A stretch of 64,000 nucleotides of DNA from Rhodobacter sp. SY28-1 (GCF_005222785.1 NZ_STGH01000002.1:682001-746000), one strand, 5' to 3'; numbered from the stretch's first letter, positions 1 to 8,696 are shown. The notes: a model not told the origin generated them from the letters alone. A program made the numbers and translations.

Positions 1-275
1 TGCCAGCCCGGCAGCGGTTGCGTGAACTGCCAGCCCGCCTCGGTGAACAGCGCGATCCGCCCCGACTGCCCCACCCAAGGTCCCGTCGCCCCCGCCGCCA
101 CGATATGCCGGTCGCCAATCGACGGCAGGGCCGGAGCCGTGGTCAGCGTCCGGTTGATGACCGCCAGCTGCACGATAAGGTCCAGCGCCACCAGCGCCTC
201 GTTATGGGTCACATGCTTTTGCGCCTGCGCCGGAAGGATCAGGGGCAGCGACAGGATCGTCGTATCGTCGGGCAT
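1..275 (-). CDS. DUF2793 domain-containing protein (partial, C-terminus off the window)
   Basis: The 91 visible residues open with MPDDTTILSLPLILPAQAQ and continue KHVTHNEALVALD, the hallmark of DUF2793 proteins. These are found with phage tails and Rhodobacterales gene-transfer-agent-like loci; the biochemical role is unknown. The ATG at 275 follows a strong GGAGG ribosome site. The gene runs off the left edge, so the C-terminus is not seen. No other phage or gene-transfer-agent gene is in the window, so a structural role is inferred from the family only. Confidence 0.8.
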   Translation of the reverse strand, partial: MPDDTTILSLPLILPAQAQKHVTHNEALVALDLIVQLAVINRTLTTAPALPSIGDRHIVAAGATGPWVGQSGRIALFTEAGWQFTQPLPGW

Positions 276-412
276 CAGAAACCTCCGGGGATCGCCTTGG
301 CCCGCGACCGTAAGAAAGCTTCGTTCACACCCGCTGATCAGACCGCGCGGCGAACCTCATCCCCGCGCAACACCAGACCCGCGCACCACAGGCTATCGCC
401 CCTGGTGACATG

Positions 413-446
413 TCTTGCCCATGTCGCAAATACTCCCGCCGGAGGC
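413..446. repeat. Dispersed intergenic motif, copy 1 (GGCGGGAGTATTT family)
   Basis: Read on the minus strand this holds GCCTCCGGCGGGAGTATTTG, then CGACATGGGCAAGACA. The same core recurs at 28771-28806 and 62571-62606, each time between genes. No coding or mobile-element signature is attached. Function unknown. Confidence 0.6.
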
Positions 447-491
447 CGCCTGCGCCGCCACCCCGGACCGACCTCCATGCAGCGCGCGGAT

Positions 492-514
492 GTAGGGTGG
501 GCGATCCGCCCACC
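492..514. repeat. GTAGGGTG palindromic repeat, copy 1 (right arm degraded)
   Basis: The left arm GTAGGGTGGGCG and right arm CGCCCACC are separated by three bases. The outer part of the right arm is lost compared with the perfect copy at 28046-28072. It lies just beyond the 3' end of the minus-strand DMT exporter gene. Confidence 0.6.
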
Positions 515-521
515 GCCCCTC

Positions 522-1421
522 TCAGGGGTCCTCGACCAAAGCCGGGGCCTGTCGCTCCCGCCGCGCCTCGACCCAGGTGTTCGCGCTGATCGCCAGAATA
601 ATCAGCGCACCCCCGGCCAGGACCCAGACCTCCACCGGCTCGCCAAAGGCCAGTGCGCCCAGCAGCGCCGCCCAGATCAGCTGCAGGAAGGTCACCGGCT
701 GCGTCACCGCCAGCGGCGCCGCCCGGAACGCCTTGGCCATCGCGTAATGCCCCAGCGTCGCCAACCCCGCCACGACCGCCAGCCAGGCGCATTGCTCCCA
801 TCGCACCGGCTGCCACTGCCACAGCGCCAGCGGCAACAGCCCCAGCGTCACCGTCACCGACAGGACCGCCACGATGACCGAGGCCGGGGCCTCCCGGCTC
901 AGCCGCTTGGCGATGATGTAACTCATCGAGAAGAAGACTGTCGCCCCCAGCTGCGACAGATGCCCCAGCGACAGCTCCCGCAGCCCCGGCCGCAAGACGA
1001 TCAACCCGCCCGCGACCGCCACCAGCACCGCCGCCACCCGCCGCGCCCCCAGCCCCTCGCCCAGAAGCAGCCCACCGATCACCAGCACCATCACCGGCCC
1101 CAGGAAGGCAATCGCCGCCATCTCCGCCACCGGCACCCGCGCCATCGCATAGAACCACAGGATCACGGCCACGACATGCAGCGCCCCGCGGCCTGCGAAC
1201 ATCCGCCCCACCCCCGGCGCGAACCGCATCCCCCGCATCGCCCAGAGGGCGGGGAGGAGGAACAGCAAGCCGAACCCGAACCGGATGAACGCCGATTGCG
1301 CCGCCGGCAGCTCCGTCCCGAGGTAACGGACAATCCCGTTCACCCCCACAAAGGAAATCCCGGCCCCCGCCATCCACAAGGCCCCCTCAAGGGGCCGCCC
1401 CAAGTCGTTCACTGCACGCAT
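522..1421 (-). CDS. DMT (EamA) family inner-membrane exporter
   Basis: A 299-residue protein made almost entirely of hydrophobic helices, about ten, arranged as two five-helix EamA repeats (roughly residues 13-145 and 155-290). This is the usual size and layout of a drug/metabolite transporter. Such proteins export small metabolites or amino acids; the substrate cannot be read from sequence. The start is the ATG at 1421 (MRAVNDLGRPLEGAL). It is followed on the same strand only by the DUF2793 gene, 246 bases away, so it is probably its own unit. Two more EamA proteins occur at 32219-33115 and 44022-44867 and are not close copies. Confidence 0.85.
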   Translation of the reverse strand: MRAVNDLGRPLEGALWMAGAGISFVGVNGIVRYLGTELPAAQSAFIRFGFGLLFLLPALWAMRGMRFAPGVGRMFAGRGALHVVAVILWFYAMARVPVAEMAAIAFLGPVMVLVIGGLLLGEGLGARRVAAVLVAVAGGLIVLRPGLRELSLGHLSQLGATVFFSMSYIIAKRLSREAPASVIVAVLSVTVTLGLLPLALWQWQPVRWEQCAWLAVVAGLATLGHYAMAKAFRAAPLAVTQPVTFLQLIWAALLGALAFGEPVEVWVLAGGALIILAISANTWVEARRERQAPALVEDP

Positions 1422-1585
1422 GGCCGGACAGAAGCCGAAGCGATGGCCAAAGGCAAGGTGCCGCCATCATCGCAGGGTGTGGCTCACAGCGCACCGTGGT
1501 CGGGAACACGGTGAACACAACCCCAACGCAGAACGCCAACCACTTGAAATCGTTCACGTCCCGGGAAATGTCCACCGTGGACTCA

Positions 1586-2197
1586 TCACCCCCCGAACGC
1601 CAGCCCCGCCGCGATCGCCCACATCGTCACCCCCACGCCCACCTCCAGCCAGACCCAGGCCGCGGGCCTTGCAAACACCGGGGCCAGCACCCTCGCCCCG
1701 AAGCCCAGCGCAGCGAAAAAGCTCAACGAGGCGCAGGCCGCCGCCACCCCGAACACCCCCTGGTGCGGGGCGTGCTGGGCCGAGATCGACCCGATCAGCA
1801 CCACGGTATCCAGATAGACATGCGGGTTGGCCCAGGTCAGCAGAAGGCAGGTCCACAGCACCGAACTCAACGAGGCCGCCCCCGCCTCGGACGGCCGCAG
1901 GGCCTCCCCACCCCGCGCCGCCGCCCGGAACCGCAGCGCCCCGTAGACCGCCAGGAACGCCACCCCCAGCCAGCGCATCGCCTCGCCGAACCATGGGACC
2001 GCCGTCGACAGCGACCCGAACCCCGCCACCCCGGCCCCGATCAGCAACGCATCCGACAGCGCGCAGACCGCGACGACAGCCCCCACATGCTCGCGCCGCA
2101 AGCCCTGCCGCAGGACGAAGGCATTCTGCGCCCCGATCGCCAGGATCAGGCTCAGCGCCACGAAATACCCCTTCACCGCCGCTTCAAGCACGTGCAA
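1586..2197 (-). CDS. LysE/ArgO family amino-acid exporter
   Basis: A 203-residue membrane protein of the LysE superfamily, with about six helices and the conserved early segment AIGAQNAFVLRQGL near residues 21-34. Known members export lysine or arginine and are controlled by a LysG/ArgP regulator; one lies divergently at 2653. The start codon falls inside the end of the upstream ACT-domain gene (14-base overlap), so the two are very likely translated together. Lysine or arginine export is inferred from family and neighbours, not from any specificity residue. Confidence 0.88.
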   Translation of the reverse strand: MHVLEAAVKGYFVALSLILAIGAQNAFVLRQGLRREHVGAVVAVCALSDALLIGAGVAGFGSLSTAVPWFGEAMRWLGVAFLAVYGALRFRAAARGGEALRPSEAGAASLSSVLWTCLLLTWANPHVYLDTVVLIGSISAQHAPHQGVFGVAAACASLSFFAALGFGARVLAPVFARPAAWVWLEVGVGVTMWAIAAGLAFGG

Positions 2198-2567
2198 GCC
2201 GCCTCAGCGCCGCCATCGCATCCGCCCGCCGGTCCCACTGCACGAACAGATGATCGTGATGGAAGCCTGCGATCACGTTGCAGCTGATCCCCTCGCGGCC
2301 CAGCGCCCCCGCGAAGGCCGCCGTCAGTCCCACAGCCGCAAGGTCCGAATGGACCGTCAGACTGATCCGCGCCCAGGGGTCGGACTGGAACCCCGCCGCC
2401 CGCATCTCGGCAAGGGGAGCAACAACGGTCATGCCCTCATCCTCGGCCACCGTGGCAAAGGGCGTGATCGACAGGACCCCGCCGGTCCAGACCCCATAGC
2501 CGTAGGGCTCGGGATGCAGCACCGGCTCCATCGTCGCCAGCAGCACCTTCAGATCGGTCTCGCCCAT
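2184..2567 (-). CDS. ACT domain-containing protein, probable amino-acid sensor
   Basis: This 127-residue soluble protein has the look of a double ACT-like fold. The N-terminal half contains GVWTGGVLSITPFATVAEDE; the C-terminal half has the AAVGLTAAFAGALGREGISC pattern typical of ACT domains. Such domains bind amino acids and change the activity of a partner. The start at 2567 follows GGAGGG with good spacing. It is the first gene of the exporter operon and overlaps the exporter start, which suggests it senses the exported amino acid or adjusts the exporter. That role is inference; no catalytic motif is visible. Confidence 0.78.
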   Translation of the reverse strand: MGETDLKVLLATMEPVLHPEPYGYGVWTGGVLSITPFATVAEDEGMTVVAPLAEMRAAGFQSDPWARISLTVHSDLAAVGLTAAFAGALGREGISCNVIAGFHHDHLFVQWDRRADAMAALRRLARA

Positions 2568-2652
2568 CGCAGGCCCTCCGCTTTTCCCTTGACCTACGGC
2601 CCCGATCCAACAAACTCCAGTTAATCTTCCTGTCTCTGATTAAGCGTTGCTA

Positions 2653-3534
2653 ATGCTTGACCCTGCCCAGCTTGCCGCCCTTGCCGCCGTCCACCGCCGC
2701 GGGTCGTTCGAGCTTGCGGCGGCCGAACTGCATGTCACGCCCTCGGCCGTCTCGCAGCGGATCAAGGCGCTGGAGGAGGGGACGGGTGCCCTGCTCATCC
2801 GCCGGGGCGCACCTTGCCAGGCCACCGAGACCGGCCTGCGTCTCATCTGTCACCACGACGAAATAGCCTTGCGGGAGCGCACCCTTGCCCAGGACCTCGG
2901 CCTGTCCCGCGGCCCCGCGACGCTGCGGATCGCGGTCAATGCTGACAGCCTGGCCACCTGGGTCATCCCGGCCCTCGCCGCGACCGAGGGCCTGCTTTTC
3001 GATCTTGTCATCGATGACCAGGACGTCAGCCAGGACTGGCTGCGGCGGGGCGAGGTCGTGGCCGCCATCACCGCGCACCCCGGCCCCCTGCAAGGCTGCG
3101 ATACGCTCCCGCTTGGGTCGCTGCGTTACCGCGCGACCGCCTCGCCCGCCTACCTCGAACGCTGGTTCCCGCAGGGCGTCATCGCGAAGGCCATGGGAGA
3201 GGCCCCGACCCTCACCTTCTCGGACAAGGACCGGCTGCAGACACGCTGGGCCGCAGAACGGGTCAAGGGTCTGTCCCGCCCGCTCTTGCCCACGCACCGG
3301 ATGGCGTCGTCACAAGCCTTTGTCGACGCCTGCCTTGCGGGGCTGGGTTGGGGCATGAACCCCGAACCCCTGGTCGCCCCCCACCTCGCCACCGGCAAAC
3401 TGGTCGAACTGATCCCCGACACGCCGCTCGATGTGGCCCTGCACTGGCAGTTCACCCGCCTTGCCGCGCCAGCGCTCGCCCCGGTGACCAAAGCCCTCAG
3501 CGCCACGGCGAGGCGCTCGCTCGTCCCGGCGTAG
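2653..3534 (+). CDS. LysR-type regulator of the LysG/ArgP branch
   Basis: A 293-residue LysR protein. The N-terminal winged helix-turn-helix (residues about 1-60, with SFELAAAELHVTPSAVSQRIKALEE) matches the LysG/ArgP signature, and a substrate-binding domain follows. Family members bind lysine or arginine and activate a divergent LysE/ArgO exporter gene, which is the arrangement here: the ACT-exporter operon starts 85 bases away on the other strand. I chose the ATG at 2653; a TTG at 2647 is in frame. Neither has a clear ribosome-binding site, so leaderless or weak translation is possible. The shared spacer should carry the operator. Confidence 0.87.
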   Translation: MLDPAQLAALAAVHRRGSFELAAAELHVTPSAVSQRIKALEEGTGALLIRRGAPCQATETGLRLICHHDEIALRERTLAQDLGLSRGPATLRIAVNADSLATWVIPALAATEGLLFDLVIDDQDVSQDWLRRGEVVAAITAHPGPLQGCDTLPLGSLRYRATASPAYLERWFPQGVIAKAMGEAPTLTFSDKDRLQTRWAAERVKGLSRPLLPTHRMASSQAFVDACLAGLGWGMNPEPLVAPHLATGKLVELIPDTPLDVALHWQFTRLAAPALAPVTKALSATARRSLVPA

Positions 3535-3538
3535 GCCG

Positions 3539-3946
3539 CTATTCCTGGATCGTCCGCAACCAGGCGATCAGATTGGCAATCGGCTGGCTGGTCATCAGGG
3601 GCTGGCCCGCGTCGGTCTTCAGGACGACATCGCGGCCCTGGAACAACTCGCCCCAGATCGGCATGTCGCTGCCGTGTGAGACCAGCGGGTCGCGCCCGTC
3701 GATCCGTGCGGCCACCCGTTCCAGCGGAAAGACCCCATCATACCGCGCAATCAGCGTCGTCAGATCGGCTGGCTGCAGAAGCAGGACCGGAGCCATCGGC
3801 CCGTTTCCCCGGGCTTCGATCCCATGGCAGACGGCACAGCGCGCCTGGAACAGTTCTGCCCCCGCCTGCGGATCTCCCGGCACATCCTCACTTTCCGCCC
3901 AGGCCGCACCCGCCGCCAGCACGATCACCAAAGCCAAACCCCGCAT
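3539..3946 (-). CDS. Secreted monohaem c-type cytochrome
   Basis: A 135-residue precursor with a signal peptide (MRGLALVIVLAAGAAWA, cut about residue 17) and one haem-binding CAVCH motif near residue 37. GNGPM follows, and a downstream Met in SDMPIWGE is a likely sixth ligand. This fits a small class I periplasmic electron carrier. It ends four bases past the convergent LysR gene and has no oxidase or reductase gene beside it, so the redox partner is unknown. Confidence 0.85.
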   Translation of the reverse strand: MRGLALVIVLAAGAAWAESEDVPGDPQAGAELFQARCAVCHGIEARGNGPMAPVLLLQPADLTTLIARYDGVFPLERVAARIDGRDPLVSHGSDMPIWGELFQGRDVVLKTDAGQPLMTSQPIANLIAWLRTIQE

Positions 3947-4029
3947 GGCCGGACCCTCCCTTCAAATCTTTCGATTGAAGGCTAGACCCGCCACGAAGCC
4001 GCGGCCTTGATGCAGGTCAGTCGCCAAGG

Positions 4030-4052
4030 AAAAAGGCCCCCGAAGGGGCCCC
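4030..4052 (-). terminator. Intrinsic terminator of yebC
   Basis: On the minus strand GGCCCC-TTCG-GGGGCC is followed directly by TTTTT, about 30 bases past the yebC stop. It is a compact GC stem with a tetraloop and a U-tract. Confidence 0.85.
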
Positions 4053-4081
4053 AAATCCGTGGCGCAGCGTTGTGACAGGCC

Positions 4082-4822
4082 CTAAAGCTGGGCGGCCACA
4101 TCCTCGGGCACGTCGAAATTGTGCGTGACCGTCTGGACGTCGTCGTCTTCTTCCAGCAGGTCAACCAACCGCATCAGCTTCTGCGCGGTCTCCAGATCGA
4201 CCTCGGTCAAGGTCTGCGGCTTCCAGACCAGTTTCGATTCCGTCGACTCGCCCAGCGCCTTTTCCAGCGCGTCCGACACCTCGGACAGGTTCTCGACCTT
4301 ACAATAAATCCAGTGGCCGTCCTCGTCCGACTCCACGTCGTCCGCGCCTGCCTCAAGCGCAGCCATCATCACGTCATCAGCAGACCCGACGCTGGCCGGA
4401 TAGGAAATTTCGCCCACCCGGTCAAAGCTGTGCGCGACGCTGCCCGTGGTGCCCAGGTTCCCGCCGCATTTGGTGAAATAGGACCGCACGTTCGACGCGG
4501 TGCGGTTCAGGTTGTCTGTCATCGCCTCGACGATGATCGCGATCCCGTTCACGCCATAGCCTTCATAGCGGATCTCGGTGTAATCCGCCCCGTCGCCCAT
4601 CTGGGACTTCTTGATCGCGCGGTCGATAACGTCCTTGGGCATCGACACGGCCTTCGCCGCCTTCACCGCCAGCCGCAGACGCGGGTTCATGTCGGGGTCA
4701 GGCATCCCCATCTTGGCCGCGACGGTGATTTCCTTCGACAGCTTGGAAAACATCTTCGAGCGCAGCTTGTCCTGCTTGCCCTTCCGATGCTGGATGTTCG
4801 CCCATTTCGAATGGCCTGCCAT
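4082..4822 (-). CDS. yebC: YebC/PmpR-TACO1 family protein
   Basis: The 246-residue protein begins [18 protein letters not shown], the invariant start of the family, and carries the GPGGxN-like central segment as [12 protein letters not shown]. YebC/TACO1 proteins are cytosolic; they were annotated as transcription regulators, and more recent work links them to translation through difficult stretches such as polyproline. Full length. It is followed by its own terminator and preceded by 75 noncoding bases, so it looks monocistronic here rather than sitting in the ruvC operon, which lies 5 kb away. Confidence 0.95.
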   Translation of the reverse strand: MAGHSKWANIQHRKGKQDKLRSKMFSKLSKEITVAAKMGMPDPDMNPRLRLAVKAAKAVSMPKDVIDRAIKKSQMGDGADYTEIRYEGYGVNGIAIIVEAMTDNLNRTASNVRSYFTKCGGNLGTTGSVAHSFDRVGEISYPASVGSADDVMMAALEAGADDVESDEDGHWIYCKVENLSEVSDALEKALGESTESKLVWKPQTLTEVDLETAQKLMRLVDLLEEDDDVQTVTHNFDVPEDVAAQL

Positions 4823-4897
4823 GGCCCTACCCTCGGTCCCGTTTCGGTGATGCGCCCCTCTACACCCGCCACGGGCCGAAGGGCAACCCCGGCCCGG

Positions 4898-5188
4898 TCA
4901 GCTGCGATGAAGCCGGACCGGAGCATTCGGGGCACGGCGCAGGATGCCCTTCGCCTCAAGGTCCAGTTGCACGCATTTGACCCACCAGCCCGCCGTCTCG
5001 CCACCCGGGAACAGCGCCGCAGACAGGTGCGGCTTGACTGCCGCGATGATCGCTGCCGGCGTGATCCCCGGCGGGTCGGCGGGGGTGACCGCCAGCACGG
5101 CCTTGCGCATCTCGGCATACTTCGCCGCGTCGACCCGATAGGTCTTCCCGGGCTGCCCGACGTTCTGGACGTCGATCTTGTCACTCAT
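4898..5188 (-). CDS. DUF6958 family protein
   Basis: A 96-residue soluble protein beginning MSDKIDVQNVGQPGKTYRVD and containing the conserved FPGGETAGWWVKCVQLDLEA segment near residues 60-80. It matches DUF6958, a family of small proteins of unknown function. The ATG at 5188 was chosen over an upstream extension because homologues of this family start there by my recollection. It lies divergently from the MFS gene at 5285 with a 96-base spacer. No function can be assigned. Confidence 0.75.
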   Translation of the reverse strand: MSDKIDVQNVGQPGKTYRVDAAKYAEMRKAVLAVTPADPPGITPAAIIAAVKPHLSAALFPGGETAGWWVKCVQLDLEAKGILRRAPNAPVRLHRS

Positions 5189-5284
5189 CGCGGGCCCTCG
5201 CGTTGCACCAAAAGCGTGGCGTGGAATTGTTCCGGGCACAAGCTTTGCCTTTGCCTTCGACCGGATGAACTGTATTCCGGGCGA

Positions 5285-6520
5285 ATGTCGCAAACCTTGA
5301 TGCCTCTCTCGCAAACGGCGGACCTCCCGCGCTGGCAACGGCCCGAGGCGCTCCTGTACCTCATGGCGGCGGCGATGCCGCTCAGCTTTGCCACCTGGTC
5401 GGCGCTTCTGAACAACTTCGTCATCGAGGTGGCAAGCTTCACCGGCAAGGAAATCGGCTGGCTGCATACCGTGCGCGAGATTCCGGGGTTTCTGGCCATC
5501 GGGGTCATCCTCGTGCTACTGGTGATGCGCGAACAGGTGCTGGCGCTGCTGGCCCTGGCGCTCTTGGGGGCCGCGACGGCCGTCACCGGCTGGTTCCCGT
5601 CCTTCACCGGCATCCTGGTCTGCACGCTGCTGTCGTCCATCGGCTTTCATTACTTCGAGACGGTCAACCAGTCGCTGCAACTGCAATGGATCGACAAGGA
5701 TCGCGCGCCCATCGTCCTGGGCCGGATCGTCGCCGTGGGCGCCGGGGCCTCGCTGGCCGCCTATGGCGCCATCGTCGCGCTCTGGGACGCCATCGGGCTG
5801 GACTACAACACGGTCTACCTCGCCTCGGGCGGCCTGACCCTGCTGATCGTCCTCTTCGCCGCGCTGGCCTATCCGCAGTTCCAGTCGCCGCACCCTCAGC
5901 ACAAGCACATGGTCCTGCGGCGCCGCTACTGGCTGTACTACGCGCTGCAGTTCATGGCCGGGGCGCGGCGGCAGATCTTCGTGGTCTTTGCCGGCTTCAT
6001 GATGGTGGAACGCTTCGGGATGAAAGTGTCCGAGATGACGCTGCTCCTCTTGCTGAACTACCTGATCAACATGGCCGTGGCCCCCGCCATGGGCCGCGCC
6101 CTGGGCCGGTACGGCGAACGCAACGTGATGGGCTTCGAATACATCGGGCTGACCCTGGTCTTCCTGGCCTACGGCGGGCTCTACTGGTTCGGCTGGGGTC
6201 TGATCGTGGCCAGCGGTCTCTATATCCTGGACCAGCTTTTCTTCGCGTTGTCCTTCAGCCTGAAGACCTATTTCCAGAAGATCGCCGATCCGCGCGACAT
6301 CGCCCCGACCGCCGCCGTGGCCTTCACCATCAACCACATTGCCGCGGTCTTCCTTCCGGCCGCACTCGGCTATCTCTGGGCGCAGTCCCCGGACTACGTC
6401 TTCCTGATGGGCGCCGGGATGGCCCTGGTCGCGGTCGGGCTGATCTGCCTGATCCCGCGCCATCCCGCACCGGGGCATGAGACGGTCTTTTCGCGCGGGC
6501 TTCCGGTTGCGGCAGAGTAA
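5285..6520 (+). CDS. MFS transporter
   Basis: A 411-residue protein with about twelve hydrophobic helices in two halves joined by a charged loop near residues 200-215 (HPQHKHMVLRRRYW). This is the size and layout of a major facilitator superfamily permease. The start is the ATG at 5285 (MSQTLMPLSQTADLPRW); the frame stays open far upstream only because it is antisense to other genes. Substrate unknown: no signature specific to sugar, drug or nitrate carriers was recognised. Confidence 0.8.
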   Translation: MSQTLMPLSQTADLPRWQRPEALLYLMAAAMPLSFATWSALLNNFVIEVASFTGKEIGWLHTVREIPGFLAIGVILVLLVMREQVLALLALALLGAATAVTGWFPSFTGILVCTLLSSIGFHYFETVNQSLQLQWIDKDRAPIVLGRIVAVGAGASLAAYGAIVALWDAIGLDYNTVYLASGGLTLLIVLFAALAYPQFQSPHPQHKHMVLRRRYWLYYALQFMAGARRQIFVVFAGFMMVERFGMKVSEMTLLLLLNYLINMAVAPAMGRALGRYGERNVMGFEYIGLTLVFLAYGGLYWFGWGLIVASGLYILDQLFFALSFSLKTYFQKIADPRDIAPTAAVAFTINHIAAVFLPAALGYLWAQSPDYVFLMGAGMALVAVGLICLIPRHPAPGHETVFSRGLPVAAE

Positions 6521-6601
6521 CCCCGCAGTGAAGGCGCTGTAACGCGGCTTGGGAAAGCGCCCCGCCGCGCTATATTCCCCTGCAGAAACGGAGGTCCCCA
6601 G

Positions 6602-7255
6602 ATGTTCTTCACCCGCAAGTCGATGGAAATGGTCCGCCCCGAAGATGCCCTGCCCGGCCGGGCCGAGCCTTTGCCGACGGCAGAGACGCATTTCCTGTCG
6701 GGCATCCCGCTGAAATCCCCGGTGCCCGAGGGCATGGCCGAGGCGATGTTCGGCATGGGCTGCTTCTGGGGGGTCGAGCGGAAGTTCTGGCAGACCCCGG
6801 GCGTCTGGCTGACCATGGTCGGCTACGCGGGCGGCTTCACGCCGAACCCGACCTACAAGGAAACCTGCACCCAGCTGACCGGCCATAACGAAGTGGTCCG
6901 GGTGATCTACGACCCCGCCAAGGTATCGTACGAAGACCTGCTCAAGGTCTTCTGGGAAGGCCATGACCCGACGCAAGGCATGCGGCAGGGCAATGACGTG
7001 GGCTCGACCTACCGGTCGGGGATCTACACCTACACGCCCGAGCAGATGGCCGCCGCCAAAGCCTCGAAAGAGGTCTACGCCACGGCGCTGAAGGCCGCTG
7101 GCATGGGTCCCATCACGACCGAGATCCTGCCGGTGCCCACGTTCTACTTCGCCGAGGATTACCACCAGCAATACCTCGCCAAGAACCCCGGTGGCTATTG
7201 CGGCGTCGGCGGCACCGGCGTGACCTGCCCGATCGGAACCGGCGTCCGGGCCTGA
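6602..7255 (+). CDS. msrA: Peptide-methionine (S)-S-oxide reductase MsrA
   Basis: This 217-residue enzyme reduces S-form methionine sulfoxide in proteins. The catalytic GCFWG motif is at about residues 53-57, and [21 protein letters not shown] and the EDYHQQYL segment all match MsrA. Extra cysteines in the C-terminal [13 protein letters not shown] could serve as resolving residues. There is no signal peptide, so it is cytosolic. An AT-rich hairpin follows at once. The A-run and GGAGG before the ATG at 6602 support the start. Confidence 0.95.
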   Translation: MFFTRKSMEMVRPEDALPGRAEPLPTAETHFLSGIPLKSPVPEGMAEAMFGMGCFWGVERKFWQTPGVWLTMVGYAGGFTPNPTYKETCTQLTGHNEVVRVIYDPAKVSYEDLLKVFWEGHDPTQGMRQGNDVGSTYRSGIYTYTPEQMAAAKASKEVYATALKAAGMGPITTEILPVPTFYFAEDYHQQYLAKNPGGYCGVGGTGVTCPIGTGVRA

Positions 7256-7261
7256 GCGAAT

Positions 7262-7290
7262 CCCAAGATTTTTCGCCGAAAAATCTTGGG
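7262..7290 (+). terminator. AT-rich hairpin downstream of msrA
   Basis: CCCAAGATTTTT-CGCCG-AAAAATCTTGGG is a perfect 12-base inverted repeat seven bases past the msrA stop. The symmetrical A and T arms would work in either direction. A close relative lies at 46873-46899. Confidence 0.7.
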
Positions 7291-7356
7291 TGCCCCGGGG
7301 CGCAACTTGCCGGGCGGCAGTCTTGGGCGTAAGGCCAAGGCAAAGGAGTGCCGCCC

Positions 7357-8229
7357 ATGCCAACCTATTCCGCCCTGACCACCCTGCCCGGCGAAGAGGC
7401 TGCACAGGCCCTCGCCTCTGCCATGGAACGGATGGACCCCGAACCCACCGGCGTCGGCGTCTTCGAGATCGAGGACGGCTCGGGTCTGTGGGAAGTTGGC
7501 GCCTATTTCCTGGAAGCCCCGGACCAGGTGATGCTGGAAGTGCTGGCCACCGCCTTCGGCGCCAAGCCCTTCGCCCTGTCCGAACTGCCCGAGGTCGACT
7601 GGGTCGCCCATGTCCGGCGCGAACTGTCGCCCGTCGATGCCGGCCGCTTCTTCGTCTTCGGCAGCCACGACGCCGACAAGGTCCCCCCCGGCCGGGTCCC
7701 CCTGCAGATCGAGGCGACCGTCGCCTTCGGCACCGGCCACCACGGCACGACGCTGGGCTGTCTTCTGGCTTTCGACAAGCTGCTGACCGAAGGCTGGCGT
7801 CCCGCCAAGGTCGCCGACATCGGCTGCGGCACGGCGGTCCTGGCGATGGCCGCGGCTGCCACCCTGCCTGACGCCCGGATCATCGCCAGCGACATCGACC
7901 GGGTTGCCGTGGAAGTCGCCGAAGCAAATGTCGCGATCAACGGTCTTGAGGGTCGCGTCGAGTGTCTGGAGGCCGCGGGTCTCGACCATCGCCACATTTT
8001 GGCAGCCGCGCCCTACGATTTGATCTTCGCCAACATCCTGAAAGGCCCGCTGATCGAGCTTGCGCCAGCAATTTCGACTCACCTCGCAACCGGGGGTAGA
8101 GCGATCCTGTCGGGTTTACTCGCTGTGCAAGCAGATTCGGTGACGGCCGCTTACGTTGCGGCAGGACTTTGTCTGCAAAGTCGGAACGATATCGGGGAAT
8201 GGTCGACGCTTGTTCTACAAAGGGATTGA
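7357..8229 (+). CDS. prmA: Ribosomal protein L11 methyltransferase PrmA
   Basis: A 290-residue class I SAM-dependent methyltransferase. It has the PrmA-specific TVAFGTGHHGTTLGCL segment at about residues 125-140, the SAM-binding DIGCGTAVLAMA near 153-164, and the NILKGPL variant of the NPPY-type active-site motif near 227. PrmA trimethylates ribosomal protein L11. The ATG at 7357 follows AAAGGAG by eight bases. The N-terminal L11-recognition domain is present though divergent. Confidence 0.93.
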   Translation: MPTYSALTTLPGEEAAQALASAMERMDPEPTGVGVFEIEDGSGLWEVGAYFLEAPDQVMLEVLATAFGAKPFALSELPEVDWVAHVRRELSPVDAGRFFVFGSHDADKVPPGRVPLQIEATVAFGTGHHGTTLGCLLAFDKLLTEGWRPAKVADIGCGTAVLAMAAAATLPDARIIASDIDRVAVEVAEANVAINGLEGRVECLEAAGLDHRHILAAAPYDLIFANILKGPLIELAPAISTHLATGGRAILSGLLAVQADSVTAAYVAAGLCLQSRNDIGEWSTLVLQRD

Positions 8230-8348
8230 AATCGTGGACAATCCTTGACTGAGGCCCCGGAAGTCCACAACCTGAGCCATCCGCCGCATTTTCGCCATAA
8301 GCATGCGGCAGAAATTAATCGTCAGAGCTGCTACTCTGGGTGAAAGAT

Positions 8349-8696
8349 ATGTGGGTTGATCCAAATCTGAATGATTTCTACAGCCGCGTTTCGCGGATCG
8401 AGAAATCCCATGCCAAGGGCTACGGGTTCGAAGCCGCAGGCACCGTCAACCGCCGGTCGGCGGGACGCGGCGCCGGTCGGCTGATGAAGCTGGCCAAGCC
8501 CCTGCTGCTGGTCGTTGCGATGGGCGTCGGGGTGAAGGGTGTGATCCACTACTTCGTCGGCGCACAGACCTACGAAAACCGCGTCAGTGCGCTTGCGGCC
8601 GGTCAAGGCTTCGATCCGGTGGGCGCCTGGCTGATGCATGCGGATCCGGTCACCCTCTGGGTCTCGGGCCAACTGCAATCCGTGTTTCCGCGTTGA
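8349..8696 (+). CDS. Conserved hypothetical membrane-anchored protein
   Basis: A 115-residue protein: a basic, probably cytosolic N-terminal segment with KSHAKGYGFEAAGTVNRR (about residues 20-38), a single hydrophobic helix (about 54-71, LAKPLLLVVAMGVGVKGV), then an outward domain. It resembles small unknown proteins of Rhodobacteraceae but no domain was recognised. The ATG at 8349 is preferred; a GTG three codons upstream is in frame. A strong terminator follows, so it is the last gene of its unit. Confidence 0.6.
   Translation: MWVDPNLNDFYSRVSRIEKSHAKGYGFEAAGTVNRRSAGRGAGRLMKLAKPLLLVVAMGVGVKGVIHYFVGAQTYENRVSALAAGQGFDPVGAWLMHADPVTLWVSGQLQSVFPR

Noticed and set aside
325-1377. A 350-codon Gly/Ala/Arg-rich frame overlapping the DMT exporter gene on the same strand
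   Set aside because: Out-of-frame shadow; the exporter frame gives clean membrane helices.
4121-5284. An open frame running into the MFS transporter gene from 1.1 kb upstream
   Set aside because: It is antisense to yebC and the DUF6958 gene; the transporter itself starts at 5285 where the membrane helices begin.
5516-7405. A 629-codon minus-strand frame opposite the MFS and msrA genes
   Set aside because: Rich in His, Arg, Asp and Gln with no domain; it is the antisense of two well-supported genes in GC-rich DNA.
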